DNA of 64,000 nt from an uncultured Caulobacterales bacterium (GTDB taxonomy: Bacteria; Pseudomonadota; Alphaproteobacteria; Caulobacterales; Maricaulaceae). Positions within the stretch are counted from its first letter, which is position 1; each line of letters opens with the position of its first letter. Where the stretch lies: assembly GCA_938009235.1 (NCBI GenBank), contig CALLIK010000007.1, forward strand, positions 248,001-312,000, written 5' to 3'. Shown in pieces: positions 35,823 to 45,457 of the stretch. A program made the translations under genes and the position numbers. The notes under the pieces were generated by a model that worked only from the letters and a program-made list of their open reading frames with translations, was not told the DNA's origin and made no database searches.

Positions 35823-36077
35823 ATGACTGCAACTGCCCTCTCATTCCCAGACGTCATTGGCTTGATCGGCGTTAGCCTGATCTTGCTAACCTATGCTTTG
35901 CTCACCTTAGAGAAAATGGATTCAAAGGGGTGGCGATATAGTGTGGGGAACGGGGTTGGCGCACTGCTCATCCTGATTTCACTTTTTTACACCTTCAACC
36001 TCGCAAGTTTTGTAATCGAGATTGCTTGGCTCGCGATCAGTGGTTTTGGTTTATGGAAAGCTTTGCGGCGAGATTAG
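35823..36077 (+). CDS. Small membrane protein, CBU_0592-like
   Basis: The 84-residue protein has three hydrophobic segments (about 8-27, 38-58 and 60-78) and the short LEKMDSKGWRYSVGNGVGA loop seen in small CBU_0592-type membrane proteins. No function is known. It lies between alkB and the OYE gene on the same strand. Confidence 0.7.
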   Translation: MTATALSFPDVIGLIGVSLILLTYALLTLEKMDSKGWRYSVGNGVGALLILISLFYTFNLASFVIEIAWLAISGFGLWKALRRD

Positions 36078-36189
36078 CCATCTACGCAAAGCAGGCTGCA
36101 TTTCTGCAGAGCATGGCAGCAAGGACAAGGGTTGGTATAAGGCCGATGTTCCGTCTATAGGCCGTGAAACACTTTTTGGAAATGCCCCC

Positions 36190-37482
36190 ATGTCCTCCAC
36201 ACTCTTCTCTCCCCTGACGCTACCCAATGGGGTCGTCGTTCAAAACCGTCTTTGCAAAGCTGCGATGGAAGAGAATATGGCCGAAGCAGGCCAAGTTCCC
36301 GGTGGAGCTCTGATCAATTTATATACCGCATGGTCCAATGCCGCCGCCGCGTCAGACGCAGGTCCCGGAATTGTTCTCTCTGGGAACGTCATGATAAATC
36401 CTACCGCCATGACGGGACCTGGCGGCGTTGTGTTAGAAGCAGGTACACTTGATGATCCCGCGCTGCGAGGTCAATTCGAGCGTTGGGCCAACTCTGGACA
36501 GGCAGGCGGATCAAAATTCGTCATGCAAATTTCTCATCCGGGTCGTCAAATTTTTGCGGCGATGGATATACAAGCCGTTTCGCCGTCTGCGACCAAAGTC
36601 ACACTGCCTGGTTTAGCCGACAAAATGTTTGCGCCAGCTCGCGCGCTCACGCCCGATGAAATCCGAGGTCAAATCCGTCGCTTCGCTGAAACCGCTTTAG
36701 CGGCGCAGGCCGCAGGATTCGACGGCGTCCAAATCCATGGCGCACATGGATATTTGGTTGCGCAATTCCTGTCGCCTTTAACAAACCAACGCACCGATGA
36801 ATGGGGCGGGCCGTTAGAAAATCGTTCGCGGTTCTTGTTAGATATTGTCCGCGCCATTCGTGACCGCGTAAACGCAGACTTCATCGTCGGCGTGAAATTA
36901 AACAGCGCGGATTTCCAGCGCGGCGGGTTCGACATTGAGGATTCCGTGCAGGTCGTAGATTGGCTCAATGCAGAAGCTGTCGACTTTGTTGAAATATCTG
37001 GCGGGAGTTATGAAAGCTCAGCCATGATGGGAAGCTCACAGGATGGCCGCCTTGAAAGTTCAACCGAAACGCGGGAACTTTATTTCTTTGATTTTGCCAA
37101 ACGTATTTCAAAAACGGCGAATATGCCTTTAATGGTGACGGGCGGCGTGACGAAACTCGCGACAGCAGAAACAGCCTTAGCGGATGCAGGCGTCGACATG
37201 GTCGGCGTTGGGCGTGCCTTTGCTTATAACCCGCACCTTGTCGCCGATTGGCGCGAAGGGAAACGTACAGATATTACGATTGGGCAGACAAAGTGGAAAG
37301 ACAAGGCGCTCTCCTCTCTGGCAGGTATGGCGATGACCAAGCAGCAGCTATATCGTCTTGGCGATGGCCTGAACATCAAGGCCAAACAAAACGCCGTCTT
37401 CGCCATGATTGGACAGCAACTGAAAACTGGCCGCCTAACGAAGCGTTATAAAGCATGGCTTGCGTCTAAAAACTTAGGGTAA
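36190..37482 (+). CDS. NADH:flavin oxidoreductase, old yellow enzyme family
   Basis: The open frame extends upstream to 36022 and into the previous gene, but the family N-terminus starts at SSTLFSPLTLPNGVVVQNRL, so ATG 36190 (430 residues) is chosen. The FMN TIM barrel has QISHPGRQ, the GFDGVQIHGAHGYLVAQFLSP active-site block with paired His, NQRTDEWGGPLENRSRF and VGVGRAFAYNPHL for the phosphate site. It reduces activated alkenes or related electrophiles with NAD(P)H; the natural substrate is unknown. Confidence 0.92.
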   Translation: MSSTLFSPLTLPNGVVVQNRLCKAAMEENMAEAGQVPGGALINLYTAWSNAAAASDAGPGIVLSGNVMINPTAMTGPGGVVLEAGTLDDPALRGQFERWANSGQAGGSKFVMQISHPGRQIFAAMDIQAVSPSATKVTLPGLADKMFAPARALTPDEIRGQIRRFAETALAAQAAGFDGVQIHGAHGYLVAQFLSPLTNQRTDEWGGPLENRSRFLLDIVRAIRDRVNADFIVGVKLNSADFQRGGFDIEDSVQVVDWLNAEAVDFVEISGGSYESSAMMGSSQDGRLESSTETRELYFFDFAKRISKTANMPLMVTGGVTKLATAETALADAGVDMVGVGRAFAYNPHLVADWREGKRTDITIGQTKWKDKALSSLAGMAMTKQQLYRLGDGLNIKAKQNAVFAMIGQQLKTGRLTKRYKAWLASKNLG

Positions 37483-37543
37483 TTTCTAACGAAATCCTCT
37501 CTGACGTCTTCTATATTTGAAGAAGGTTACGGGCGCAGTGACG

Positions 37544-38032
37544 CTAGAAGCGTGTCCCGCCTTTCATCTGTTTGCCGCGCCAGATCAACAGGATCAACGC
37601 GCCCAACCAGACCAGACATGCCATCATAAAGAGTAACGGTCCCTCGGCTAAAATTGCCTGACCATCCGCACTCCATTCCGTCGGTGTATTCACGCCCAAC
37701 GGCGTAAAGAGATGGAAAACGATAGCGCCGCTCATGACGCCTAAGGCAATCAGCGCGCCCAAAAATTGACTGCGCGCCGCATTTCGGGGTGATTTTTTAA
37801 ACATGAAAATTGCAGGCAAGACCAAAACCAAAAGACTCGAGGCCAATTCTCCGAAACCTACAGCCCAAGGGCCTAAAGGATAGAATAAGCCAATCCCGGA
37901 CCAGTCCTTCAACGTTGTGAAAATATGTTGCGGGGTTGGGTGGCCCGTGAACTTAAATCGTAAGCTATCTACAAAAATGACTGTGATAAACAAGGCAATC
38001 GCCCAGCTCGCATATTTCATGATCTTAGACAT
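37544..38032 (-). CDS. Hypothetical membrane protein, DoxX-like
   Basis: The 162-residue protein has four hydrophobic segments (about 7-25, 51-75, 85-108 and 130-150). The FKFTGHP, GELASSLLVLVLPAI pattern and length are reminiscent of DoxX-type proteins, but the match is weak. It sits alone between convergently and divergently arranged genes. A start at 38020 is also possible. Confidence 0.6.
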   Translation of the reverse strand: MSKIMKYASWAIALFITVIFVDSLRFKFTGHPTPQHIFTTLKDWSGIGLFYPLGPWAVGFGELASSLLVLVLPAIFMFKKSPRNAARSQFLGALIALGVMSGAIVFHLFTPLGVNTPTEWSADGQAILAEGPLLFMMACLVWLGALILLIWRGKQMKGGTRF

Positions 38033-38105
38033 AGTAGCTCTCTCTTCAGACTAAAGTGACTGTCGTGCTAGTCTGCGCATGTGTCAAAGACATTCGAAGC
38101 GCGCG

Positions 38106-39521
38106 TTACAATCCAATAGATCGATAATGGAGCGCAATGTCGGTAATGGCGCAATAGAAGGCCGCCGTTCGTAAATCTTCTAATTCAGGTTTTTCTATCA
38201 GCGTATCGCGGATATTTCGATAGGCCAATCGCATGGTATCATCGAGGCCCGCCCGTACGAGATCAAGTTCGTCAGCTCCGTCTAAATACTGAGACCTAAA
38301 CTCGCTAGAGAACTTCATCCCTTGCTTTTCCAACGCTTCAATCAAAGAACTATTACGGCCTTCTTCATATCGGCGCTGCAAGCGGCCAAAACGGATCTGG
38401 TTAATATTTTTAACCCACTCAAAGTAAGAGACAGTCACACCGCCTGCATTTGCGAACATATCTGGAATTATGGTGACACCGCGATCCCGCAGGATTTTAT
38501 CTGCCTTAGCTGTTACTGGACCATTGGCGGCCTCAATGATCAACTTGGTTTTTATCCTATGAGCATTCGTCATATTAATGACGGACTCTAGCGCCGCAGG
38601 TATCAAAATATCACATTTGTCGGAAAGAGCGTCAGGGTCTTGCGACACTGTACCGCCTTTAAATTCAGCCAGAGGCGCGCCTGACGTCATGTGATCTTTC
38701 AACGCTTGAATATCGAGCCCATCTTTATTTCTGATGACACCATCACGCTCTATCACGGTAATGATTTTTGCTTCATCTTCGGTCTGTAAAAATAAAGCCG
38801 CATGATACCCAACGTTTCCTAGGCCTTGAACAACAATATTCTTGCCTTTGAGGTCACCGCGAAAGCCCGCAGCTTTTACGTCTTCTGGATGGCGAAAGAA
38901 TTCTTGCAATGCATATTGTACGCCTCTGCCCGTTGCTTCAACACGCCCCATGATACCGCCTAAATGGACGGGTTTCCCTGTCACGCACGCTACGGCATCA
39001 ATATTTTCATTATTCAAACGGCGATACTCATCTGCCATCCACGCCATTTCGCGCTCGCCTGTACCCATGTCGGGAGCAGGTACGTTCAAGGATGGGTGGA
39101 TCAAGTCGCGGCGGGCCAGTTCAAATGTAAATCGGCGGGTGATGCGCTCCAGCTCTTCCTCGGTCCAATCGTTTGGATTGATGCAAAGGCCGCCTTTTGA
39201 ACCGCCAAAAGGCACATCAACCAAGGCGCACTTATAGGTCATCAAAGCGGCAAGGGCTTCAACTTCATCCTGATTCACACCAAGTGAATAGCGAATTCCG
39301 CCCTTAACAGGGTTTTTATGTTCAGAATGAACAGACCTATACCCAGTGAATGTGTGGATATCACCTCTAAGCTTCACGCCGAATCGTACAATATAAGTTG
39401 CGTTACAGACTCGTATTTTCTCAATCAACTTATCCGAAATATCCATAAAACTTGCGGCCCGATTGAACATAAGTTCAACCGACTCGCGAAAACCTAATTC
39501 ATGGGAAGACGCGTTAGACAT
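38106..39521 (-). CDS. Glu/Leu/Phe/Val dehydrogenase (glutamate dehydrogenase-like)
   Basis: The start at 39521 is chosen because AGAGG lies 8 bases upstream; an extension to 39611 has no ribosome site. The 471-residue protein has HKNPVKGGIRYSL, the catalytic lysine block MTYKCALVDVPFGGSKGG and the NAD-binding VQGLGNVGYHAALFL. FANAGGVTVSYFEWVKN follows near the C-terminus. It reversibly deaminates an amino acid, most probably glutamate. Hexameric GDH size fits. Confidence 0.93.
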   Translation of the reverse strand: MSNASSHELGFRESVELMFNRAASFMDISDKLIEKIRVCNATYIVRFGVKLRGDIHTFTGYRSVHSEHKNPVKGGIRYSLGVNQDEVEALAALMTYKCALVDVPFGGSKGGLCINPNDWTEEELERITRRFTFELARRDLIHPSLNVPAPDMGTGEREMAWMADEYRRLNNENIDAVACVTGKPVHLGGIMGRVEATGRGVQYALQEFFRHPEDVKAAGFRGDLKGKNIVVQGLGNVGYHAALFLQTEDEAKIITVIERDGVIRNKDGLDIQALKDHMTSGAPLAEFKGGTVSQDPDALSDKCDILIPAALESVINMTNAHRIKTKLIIEAANGPVTAKADKILRDRGVTIIPDMFANAGGVTVSYFEWVKNINQIRFGRLQRRYEEGRNSSLIEALEKQGMKFSSEFRSQYLDGADELDLVRAGLDDTMRLAYRNIRDTLIEKPELEDLRTAAFYCAITDIALHYRSIGL

Positions 39522-39715
39522 CAGCTTACCTCTTAATCGAAAAAATCCGTCTGCGTTATAATCCCGCGTAACGCGCAGGACACGACTTTGTAAATGCCTA
39601 ATTTTCATCAAAGACGAAAAATTTGACCTCTATTTATTTGACTCTAAATCATCACATTTAACTCAGATTTAGGTTTTTTGCCTCATAATATTCATGACAT
39701 CTTATAGGATTAAAC

Positions 39716-40408
39716 ATGACCACGCCTTCAGATAGATCCGCGACACCTTCGGTGATCCCATGGACACCGAATATGATGGCGCAACCTGTAAGCCCGACGC
39801 AGGCTCCCTATTCTCAAGGTTCAGTGCCTCAACCCTTACAGCCGCAAGCTGTTCCCTATTCTCAGGCCCCGCATCAACCTATGCTTCCTCCTGCGTTGCA
39901 ACCTATGCCTCAAGCTGCGCCTGCATTCGTGCAGCAGACACCCCAGGCTACGCCTATGCAGCAGCAGATACCGCCTCTAGTACCGCCGCATGGTGTATTT
40001 CAAATGCCGCCTCCTATGATTCCAGCCCAAGAACAGTTTCAACAATTCCGCGGACATCAGGATCAAGCGCAGCACATTCAGGGACAGCGACCTCTCTCAG
40101 CATATGAGCAACTAGGCTCCCCTGCTCCATATCAAGAGGGGCATGAAGAGTTCCAAGCTAACTCACCAAATTCGCACCTTGTTGACGCTCCTGCCTCAAA
40201 AAGTTTGATTGCCAGAATTCTGAATCGCGTTCCGGGATTACCACGGTTGTATAAGGTACCCACGGATATTTTGCCCAATACTCCAAACTTAGAAATGCCA
40301 CAGTCTGTGCCAGTTCCATCTAAGTCACGCTTCAATAAGTCCTTCATGGTTGGAATGGCTACGGGTTTGATCGTTGGCGCGATCATCATGATACTCTTTA
40401 GAGGATAG
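39716..40408 (+). CDS. Proline/glutamine-rich protein with C-terminal membrane anchor
   Basis: This 230-residue protein is not recognised. Residues 1-140 are low-complexity and dominated by Pro, Gln and Ala with repeated motifs such as PYSQ, QPxxPQA and PMPQA. The 45 or so residues before the anchor are basic (RILNRVPGLPRLYK). Residues 207-228 form one hydrophobic helix (VGMATGLIVGAIIMILF), so it is likely a tail-anchored inner-membrane protein with a disordered cytoplasmic region. It may be a scaffold or polar-localised protein; that is speculation. Confidence 0.62.
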   Translation: MTTPSDRSATPSVIPWTPNMMAQPVSPTQAPYSQGSVPQPLQPQAVPYSQAPHQPMLPPALQPMPQAAPAFVQQTPQATPMQQQIPPLVPPHGVFQMPPPMIPAQEQFQQFRGHQDQAQHIQGQRPLSAYEQLGSPAPYQEGHEEFQANSPNSHLVDAPASKSLIARILNRVPGLPRLYKVPTDILPNTPNLEMPQSVPVPSKSRFNKSFMVGMATGLIVGAIIMILFRG

Positions 40409-40777
40409 TCACTTATAAGCGGCAAGTTCTTTAGCCTAACATTTACCTAGTAGTAGAGACCTTGTTGCGTTCAATTTTGAATGCGTAAGGCTTCCGCGTT
40501 CATACCTCTTAGAACTTCAATGGCTGCGTGCGGTCATATCCACGATGCCAATCTTTATCGCTTATTTCTAATTCGTCTAATATTTTTGCCTAGCAACCGC
40601 CGTCACTCGTGACTTTAAAAACAAAAGGCATAGCCCCCATCATATTGGGATACTTGCGTAAATCTCTATCGATAGGGTCGTTAGCAGCGACAGGTCAGTA
40701 GATCTTTGCTCGGACAAACTGTCCGAGCATCCGCTTTAAAAATTCCAGCAACAATACTAGAATGTATAAATTGTAGT
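40409..40777. other. 369-base intergenic region between the P/Q-rich gene and argG
   Basis: The region contains two inverted repeats: GCGTTCAA/TTGAATGC with a 2-base loop at 40467-40484, and GCTCGGACA/TGTCCGAGC with a 3-base loop at 40708-40728. Neither is followed by a T-run on either strand. No RNA gene or reliable small ORF is seen. Confidence 0.45.
40708..40728. repeat. 9-bp inverted repeat downstream of argG
   Basis: GCTCGGACA AAC TGTCCGAGC is a perfect 9-base stem with a 3-base loop. It lies 50 bases beyond the argG stop codon. It could be the argG transcript end or a protein-binding palindrome; no T tract is present to favour termination. Confidence 0.5.
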
Positions 40778-42001
40778 TTAATCGTTTTTACCAACTTTAC
40801 GGTCACGGGCTTTTAGCAACCGCAAACGTAGTGCGTTGATTTTGATAAACCCGCCAGCGTCGGCTTGATCGTAAACATCGTCTTCTTCGAATGTGACGTG
40901 CTCTTGGCTGTAGAGTGAGTATGGAGATTTACGTCCAACTATATCGACATTGCCTTTATAGAGTTTGAGGCGAACAGTCCCGGTCACAAGCTCTTGAGAT
41001 TTATCGATAGCAGCTTGCAACATTTCACGCTCTGGCGAATACCAATATCCGTTATATACCAACTCAGCATATTTTGGCATGAGTTCGTCTTTAAGATGGC
41101 TTGCGCCTTTATCCATTGTGATCTGCTCAATACCGCGATGCGCCATAAGCAAGATTGTTCCGCCTGGTGTTTCATATACGCCGCGAGACTTCATACCAAC
41201 ATAGCGGTTTTCCAAAAGGTCCAAACGACCAATTCCGTTAGAGCCGCCAAGCTCATTCAGCTTTGTCAGGATTGTCGCAGGGGACATCGCAACACCGTCG
41301 ATAGAGACAGCATCGCCGCGCTCAAACCCAACTTCGATATATGTCGCTTTGTCTGGCGCTTCTTCTGGAGAGACTGTGCGTTGATACACAAATTCTGGAG
41401 CTTCTTCATATGGGTCTTCGAGGACTTTACCTTCTGATGAAGTATGAAGTAGGTTTGCATCAACAGAGAACGGCGCTTCGCCGCGCTTATCTTTGGCAAT
41501 TTCGATATTATGCTTTTCCGCATATTCGATAAGCTTGTTTCGGGAGTTCAATTCCCATTCACGCCACGGCGCAATCACTTTTATTTCTGGGTCGAGCGCA
41601 TAATAGGCCAGCTCGAAACGAACTTGGTCATTCCCCTTGCCCGTCGCGCCGTGACACACGGCATCTGCGCCAACCATATGAGCAATCTCAATCTGGCGTT
41701 TAGAAATCAATGGGCGCGCAATTGATGTGCCCAAAAGATATAGGCCCTCGTACAGCGCATTCGCGCGGAACATTGGGAACACGAAATCGCGAACGAATTC
41801 TTCACGAAGGTCATCAATGTAGATTTCTTTGACGCCTGCGGCTTCGGCTTTACGTCGTGCTGGCTCTAACTCTTCACCCTGACCAAGATCAGCGGTGAAT
41901 GTGACGACTTCGCAGCCTTTTTCTTCCTGTAACCATTTTAGAATGATCGAGGTATCTAATCCACCTGAGTAGGCAAGGACGACTTTCTTAGGTGTACTCA
42001 T
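40778..42001 (-). CDS. argG: Argininosuccinate synthase
   Basis: The 407-residue protein is full length. The ATP pyrophosphatase P-loop is [15 protein letters not shown] at the N-terminus, followed by [25 protein letters not shown] and [20 protein letters not shown]. The C-terminal tetramerisation region is intact. It joins citrulline and aspartate to argininosuccinate in arginine synthesis. No other arg gene is next to it. The divergent neighbour is an MscS channel gene, 103 bases away. Confidence 0.97.
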   Translation of the reverse strand: MSTPKKVVLAYSGGLDTSIILKWLQEEKGCEVVTFTADLGQGEELEPARRKAEAAGVKEIYIDDLREEFVRDFVFPMFRANALYEGLYLLGTSIARPLISKRQIEIAHMVGADAVCHGATGKGNDQVRFELAYYALDPEIKVIAPWREWELNSRNKLIEYAEKHNIEIAKDKRGEAPFSVDANLLHTSSEGKVLEDPYEEAPEFVYQRTVSPEEAPDKATYIEVGFERGDAVSIDGVAMSPATILTKLNELGGSNGIGRLDLLENRYVGMKSRGVYETPGGTILLMAHRGIEQITMDKGASHLKDELMPKYAELVYNGYWYSPEREMLQAAIDKSQELVTGTVRLKLYKGNVDIVGRKSPYSLYSQEHVTFEEDDVYDQADAGGFIKINALRLRLLKARDRKVGKND

Positions 42002-42104
42002 TGTTTGGGCTCCATTTCAATGTGCCCCTTACCCCAAAAACGTTTACAAATCCTAGCCAGAGCTCTAGGGCGGTATAAATGACCGTACTGAGGGGTACTA
42101 GACA

Positions 42105-43733
42105 ATGGGCAAGTTGCGGATTTTAGCGTTAATTTGGGTTTCTCTGATGATGACCAGCGTTTGCGCGTGGGCACAGGTCAGTCAACCTGAATTACAGCCC
42201 GAACAGCTAATTGAGACGCCCGCACAGGTTACGGCTGTAGCGCCGCCCCCTGCTAAAGTCGTCCTTCAACCCGAAGCTCCGGCTTTCGACCTTGATGACC
42301 CCGCTATCAAAGCCGCTCTTGAAGATAGAGCCGCTGCAGATGCAGCGCTGGCTGAAGCTGTCAGGGAACAAGCGCTTGCTGCGCAAGCTCGTGAAGCTGA
42401 AGCCGCTGGAGTTGTCACGGAGAAGAAATCCTTCATTCCAAAAAGCCCTGATGAATTTAAGACTTTGTTGGGCTCCATTGGGGGTAAGATCCTAGGGTGG
42501 CTCACTAGCGTACCATTCTTGGCGCAGGTCGGCGCTATTGTCATTGCTTATATTCTGTCGCCTATTATCGCGTCATTATTACGTAAGAAAATTGCCTTCT
42601 TTCGTGAACCTGTGGCTGACGACGCCAAGCTTAAACGCATCCGTGATTATATCTACCAAGCGAGAACGCTGCTTAAACCTATTTTCTTGGTTCTCTTATT
42701 AGCTATTTTTGCTGCTATTTTAAAAGCGGTCCCAATCGCAGGTCAAACATGGCTTGTTAAAATAGCACAGAGTTTGGCTGTCGTTTTCCTGCTTTATAAA
42801 ACGATCACTGAATTTGTAAGTAATTCACTTATTCGTAAGCTCGCGATTTGGACGCTAATCCCCCTCGCTCTTATCATGGTGTTTGGGTTTTATGATGACC
42901 TTCTCAATGCCCTGAACGGCGTAGAAATCATGGCTATCGGTGATACACCTATCACATTGATGACCGTTATTTTGCTCCTGCTCTTCGGGTCAGCATTCTT
43001 TAAACTCGGTAATGTCGCCAATGCAAAAGGCCAGTCCGCCATTCGGTCTCAAGAGGGTTTGGATGTTGCCACACAAGAGGTTGTTGGCAAGCTGTTTCAA
43101 ATGGCACTGTTTACAATTGTATTCATCATGGTGCTTGGAGCTGCAAAAGTTCCTTTATCGGGTCTTGTGGTTATCTTCTCCGCGCTTTCATTGGGGGTCG
43201 GTTTAGGCTTGCAGCCTATCGCGGCCAATTTTGTGTCTGGCTTAATTATCCTCTTTGATCGATCCGTTCGTGTGGGTGATTTTGTAGTTCTGCCTGATGG
43301 GCAAGAGGGTTTTGTTGAAGCCATCAACATGCGCAATACCATTGTCGAGACCACAGATGGTAAAGACATCATGGTTCCCAATACTAAATTTACTGAAGAT
43401 GCCTATGAGAACTGGACGCATAAAGATCCCCGCCAGCGTTATGAAGTTCACTTCACTGTCGCGTATGATACAGACATCGATACGCTCGAGGACTTGCTCT
43501 TACCTGAAGTCTTGAAACATCCGAGTGTTCTTAAAGAACCTGAAATGCCAGATCTTGAATTCCGTAAATTTGGTTTAAACGGTATTGATATGGCGATTGA
43601 GTTTTGGTGTTCAGGCATTGATGATGGACCGAATAAATTCAGCTCAGATATTAACTTCATTGTCTGGCGCGTCCTACGAGACAATAAAGTAGAAATCGCC
43701 TACCCGCAGTTGGTGGTTCATAATAAAAAATAA
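42105..43733 (+). CDS. MscS-family mechanosensitive ion channel
   Basis: The 542-residue protein has a cleavable-looking signal (ALIWVSLMMTSVCAWA) and an Ala/Glu-rich periplasmic stretch (about 55-105). Five or more hydrophobic segments follow. The MscS pore and beta domain is clear: GVGLGLQPIAANFVSGLIIL, FDRSVRVGDFV, and NTIVETTDGKDIMVPNTKF. It probably releases osmolytes on hypo-osmotic shock, useful in a marine or intertidal setting. Confidence 0.92.
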   Translation: MGKLRILALIWVSLMMTSVCAWAQVSQPELQPEQLIETPAQVTAVAPPPAKVVLQPEAPAFDLDDPAIKAALEDRAAADAALAEAVREQALAAQAREAEAAGVVTEKKSFIPKSPDEFKTLLGSIGGKILGWLTSVPFLAQVGAIVIAYILSPIIASLLRKKIAFFREPVADDAKLKRIRDYIYQARTLLKPIFLVLLLAIFAAILKAVPIAGQTWLVKIAQSLAVVFLLYKTITEFVSNSLIRKLAIWTLIPLALIMVFGFYDDLLNALNGVEIMAIGDTPITLMTVILLLLFGSAFFKLGNVANAKGQSAIRSQEGLDVATQEVVGKLFQMALFTIVFIMVLGAAKVPLSGLVVIFSALSLGVGLGLQPIAANFVSGLIILFDRSVRVGDFVVLPDGQEGFVEAINMRNTIVETTDGKDIMVPNTKFTEDAYENWTHKDPRQRYEVHFTVAYDTDIDTLEDLLLPEVLKHPSVLKEPEMPDLEFRKFGLNGIDMAIEFWCSGIDDGPNKFSSDINFIVWRVLRDNKVEIAYPQLVVHNKK

Positions 43734-43742
43734 TTTGTAAGA

Positions 43743-43765
43743 GGGGGAGGCCTTTCACCTCCCCT
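43743..43765. terminator. GC-rich hairpin between convergent genes
   Basis: GGGGAGG / CCTCCCC form a 7-base stem around a 7-base loop (CCTTTCA), 10 bases past the MscS stop and ahead of the convergent SDR gene. No T-run follows, so termination is only likely. Confidence 0.45.
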
Positions 43766-43819
43766 AAGCAATTCTGAGCTTAAATGTACTCAGTTCAGTC
43801 CAGTTTTAAGTTGGTCTGA

Positions 43820-44605
43820 CTAACGCGGTGGCATGCGTGCGCCGGCGTCCGTTCTAATATATTCAGCATTGATGTAAGCGTGTTCTGCCATGAAAATTGC
43901 AACTTCAGCAAATTCACTAGGTTGACCAAAACGGTTTGGGAATTGAACGTGAGCGCGAAGGTTCTCTTTCACTTCTGGTTTCATCTGCTCATAAATTGGT
44001 GTTTCATAAAACCCCGGAAGGATCGTGTTTACTCGGATGCCTTCACGCGCAAGATCACGCGCCATTGGTAAAGCCATCGACAAAATGCCGCCTTTTGATG
44101 CGGCATAGGCGAGTTGACCAATTTGACCGTCTTGCGCGGCAACTGATGCTGTGTTGATGACAAGGCCACGCTCTCCATCTGGGTCAGTTGGCTCTAAGGC
44201 CATCATCGCAGCTGCGGATTTAGAGGCGCAAAGGAAGCTACCAAAGAGGTTGATATCTAAAACGCGTTTGTAGGCGGCCACATCATGTGCGAGGATTTCA
44301 CCTGTATCGCGTTTACGGCTGACCGTTTTCATGCCGAGGCCAATGCCGGCACAATTGACTAGAATACGTTCGGTTCCATTGGCCGCGCGTACTATTGCGA
44401 AACCTTCATCGACGCTTTGCTCATCAGCGACGTTCACTTTAGCAAATGTTCCGCCTATCTCTTTGGCGACCATTTCTCCGCGTTCAGCATTCATATCAAA
44501 AATGCCGACTTTGACGCCTTTGGCCGCAAGGCCGCGAGCCGTTGCTTCGCCTAGGCCTGATGCGCCACCTGTGACAACGGCGGTAATCTCATTTGACAGT
44601 TTCAT
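43820..44605 (-). CDS. SDR-family dehydrogenase (3-hydroxyacyl-CoA dehydrogenase type II-like)
   Basis: The 261-residue classical SDR has the TGGASGLGEATARGL cofactor motif, NCAG and the catalytic Ser plus YAASKGG (Tyr/Lys). Its RDTGEILAHDVAAYKRVLDINLFG insertion and NTILPGFYETPIYEQM resemble human HSD17B10-type acyl-CoA dehydrogenases of fatty-acid degradation. It faces the tetR gene across duplicated palindromes, so it is probably controlled by that regulator. Confidence 0.88.
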   Translation of the reverse strand: MKLSNEITAVVTGGASGLGEATARGLAAKGVKVGIFDMNAERGEMVAKEIGGTFAKVNVADEQSVDEGFAIVRAANGTERILVNCAGIGLGMKTVSRKRDTGEILAHDVAAYKRVLDINLFGSFLCASKSAAAMMALEPTDPDGERGLVINTASVAAQDGQIGQLAYAASKGGILSMALPMARDLAREGIRVNTILPGFYETPIYEQMKPEVKENLRAHVQFPNRFGQPSEFAEVAIFMAEHAYINAEYIRTDAGARMPPR

Positions 44606-44737
44606 GGGTCTCTCCGAACAATAATCTATTCATCTATAAGCTGACGTGCCGATTTGGGCGTAAGCAATCAAGTCTCATTTCATTACACCGCGACAAAAGC
44701 TTTTGCATAACTGTCGGTAGCAATAGCTAAAAGCATT

Positions 44738-44751
44738 AGTGATCAATCACA
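44738..44751. promoter_or_regulatory. TetR operator-like palindrome, copy 1
   Basis: AGTGATCAATCACA matches the second site at 44830 in 13 of 14 positions. It is a 6-base half-palindrome (AGTGAT/ATCACA) around CA. It lies 133 bases before the SDR start in the divergent region. Confidence 0.6.
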
Positions 44752-44797
44752 TTCATGCATTCGGTCTATCGTAATTTCCTTTCAGCCCCCACAATAT

Positions 44798-44826
44798 TTG
44801 ACTTTTTTGTAGTCACAACCTAAGTA
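44798..44826 (+). promoter_or_regulatory. possible tetR promoter
   Basis: TTGACT at 44798-44803 is a good -35 match. A weak -10 (TAAGTA, 44821-44826) follows after 17 bases. The operator copy 2 at 44830 would overlap the transcription start, consistent with autorepression. Confidence 0.4.
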
Positions 44827-44829
44827 GTG

Positions 44830-44843
44830 AGTGATCAATCACT
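44830..44843. promoter_or_regulatory. TetR operator-like palindrome, copy 2
   Basis: AGTGATCAATCACT has 6-base perfect arms (AGTGAT/ATCACT) around CA. It lies 24 bases before the tetR start codon and 92 bases from copy 1, centre to centre. Confidence 0.65.
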
Positions 44844-44866
44844 AGCACGCATTCGAAAGACGCTAA

Positions 44867-45457
44867 ATGAACGATGTAATCACAGATGAGCGCGGCGTGA
44901 CAGCTAAAGCGGGTACGGCAAAGGCGCGAATTGAGCGCGCGGCACTAACGCTTTTCGTAGAGCGCTCTATTGAGGGCGTGTCGACTAAATCTATCGCGGC
45001 ATCTGCTGGCGTTAGCGAAGGCCTCCTCTATCGTCACTTTAAGTCGAAAGATGATTTATCACGCACCTTGATGAAAACCATTCACGATCAACTGACCATC
45101 CTTGTTCGCGCACATTCCGCACAAAGCTTGGATTCAGCCGTCTCGGACATCGTTCGCGATTACGCCGCACTTGCAGATAATGATTGGTCCTTATTTGCTT
45201 ATCACCTTCTTTATATGCACCGCTTCCCAAATCTTGCAGAGGACGGCCCTCTGCGGGCTGCAGCAGAACTTGTTCGATTCAATCAAGGCGCAGGACGTCT
45301 TTCGCCTAATGTAAATCCAAACTTGCTTGCCTCAATGGCGCTGGGGGTGGTGATGCAAGCTGCACATGGGAAGCTTCTGGGCGCAGTTATGGGTGCCTTA
45401 TCTGATCACGTCGACACATTCGAACGGGCCGTTATGGCTGTCTTGGAAGATGCGTAA
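44867..45457 (+). CDS. TetR-family transcriptional regulator
   Basis: The 196-residue protein has an N-terminal TetR HTH (about 20-66): RIERAALTLFVERSIEGVST and AASAGVSEGLLYRHFKSKDDL. The C-terminal ligand domain is helical with no recognised effector motif. It is coupled (one-base overlap) to a PlsC gene and an LplT-like transporter, and faces an SDR with acyl-CoA dehydrogenase features. A lipid-linked regulator is likely. Two AGTGATCAATCAC palindromes upstream are probable operators. Confidence 0.93.
   Translation: MNDVITDERGVTAKAGTAKARIERAALTLFVERSIEGVSTKSIAASAGVSEGLLYRHFKSKDDLSRTLMKTIHDQLTILVRAHSAQSLDSAVSDIVRDYAALADNDWSLFAYHLLYMHRFPNLAEDGPLRAAAELVRFNQGAGRLSPNVNPNLLASMALGVVMQAAHGKLLGAVMGALSDHVDTFERAVMAVLEDA

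Noticed and set aside
39658..39672. CtrA-like box before the P/Q-rich gene
   Set aside because: TTAA-N7-TTAG has a mismatch in the second half; too weak to claim.
40994..41437. A 147-codon antisense frame inside argG
   Set aside because: Composition is unlike a protein and argG is unambiguous.
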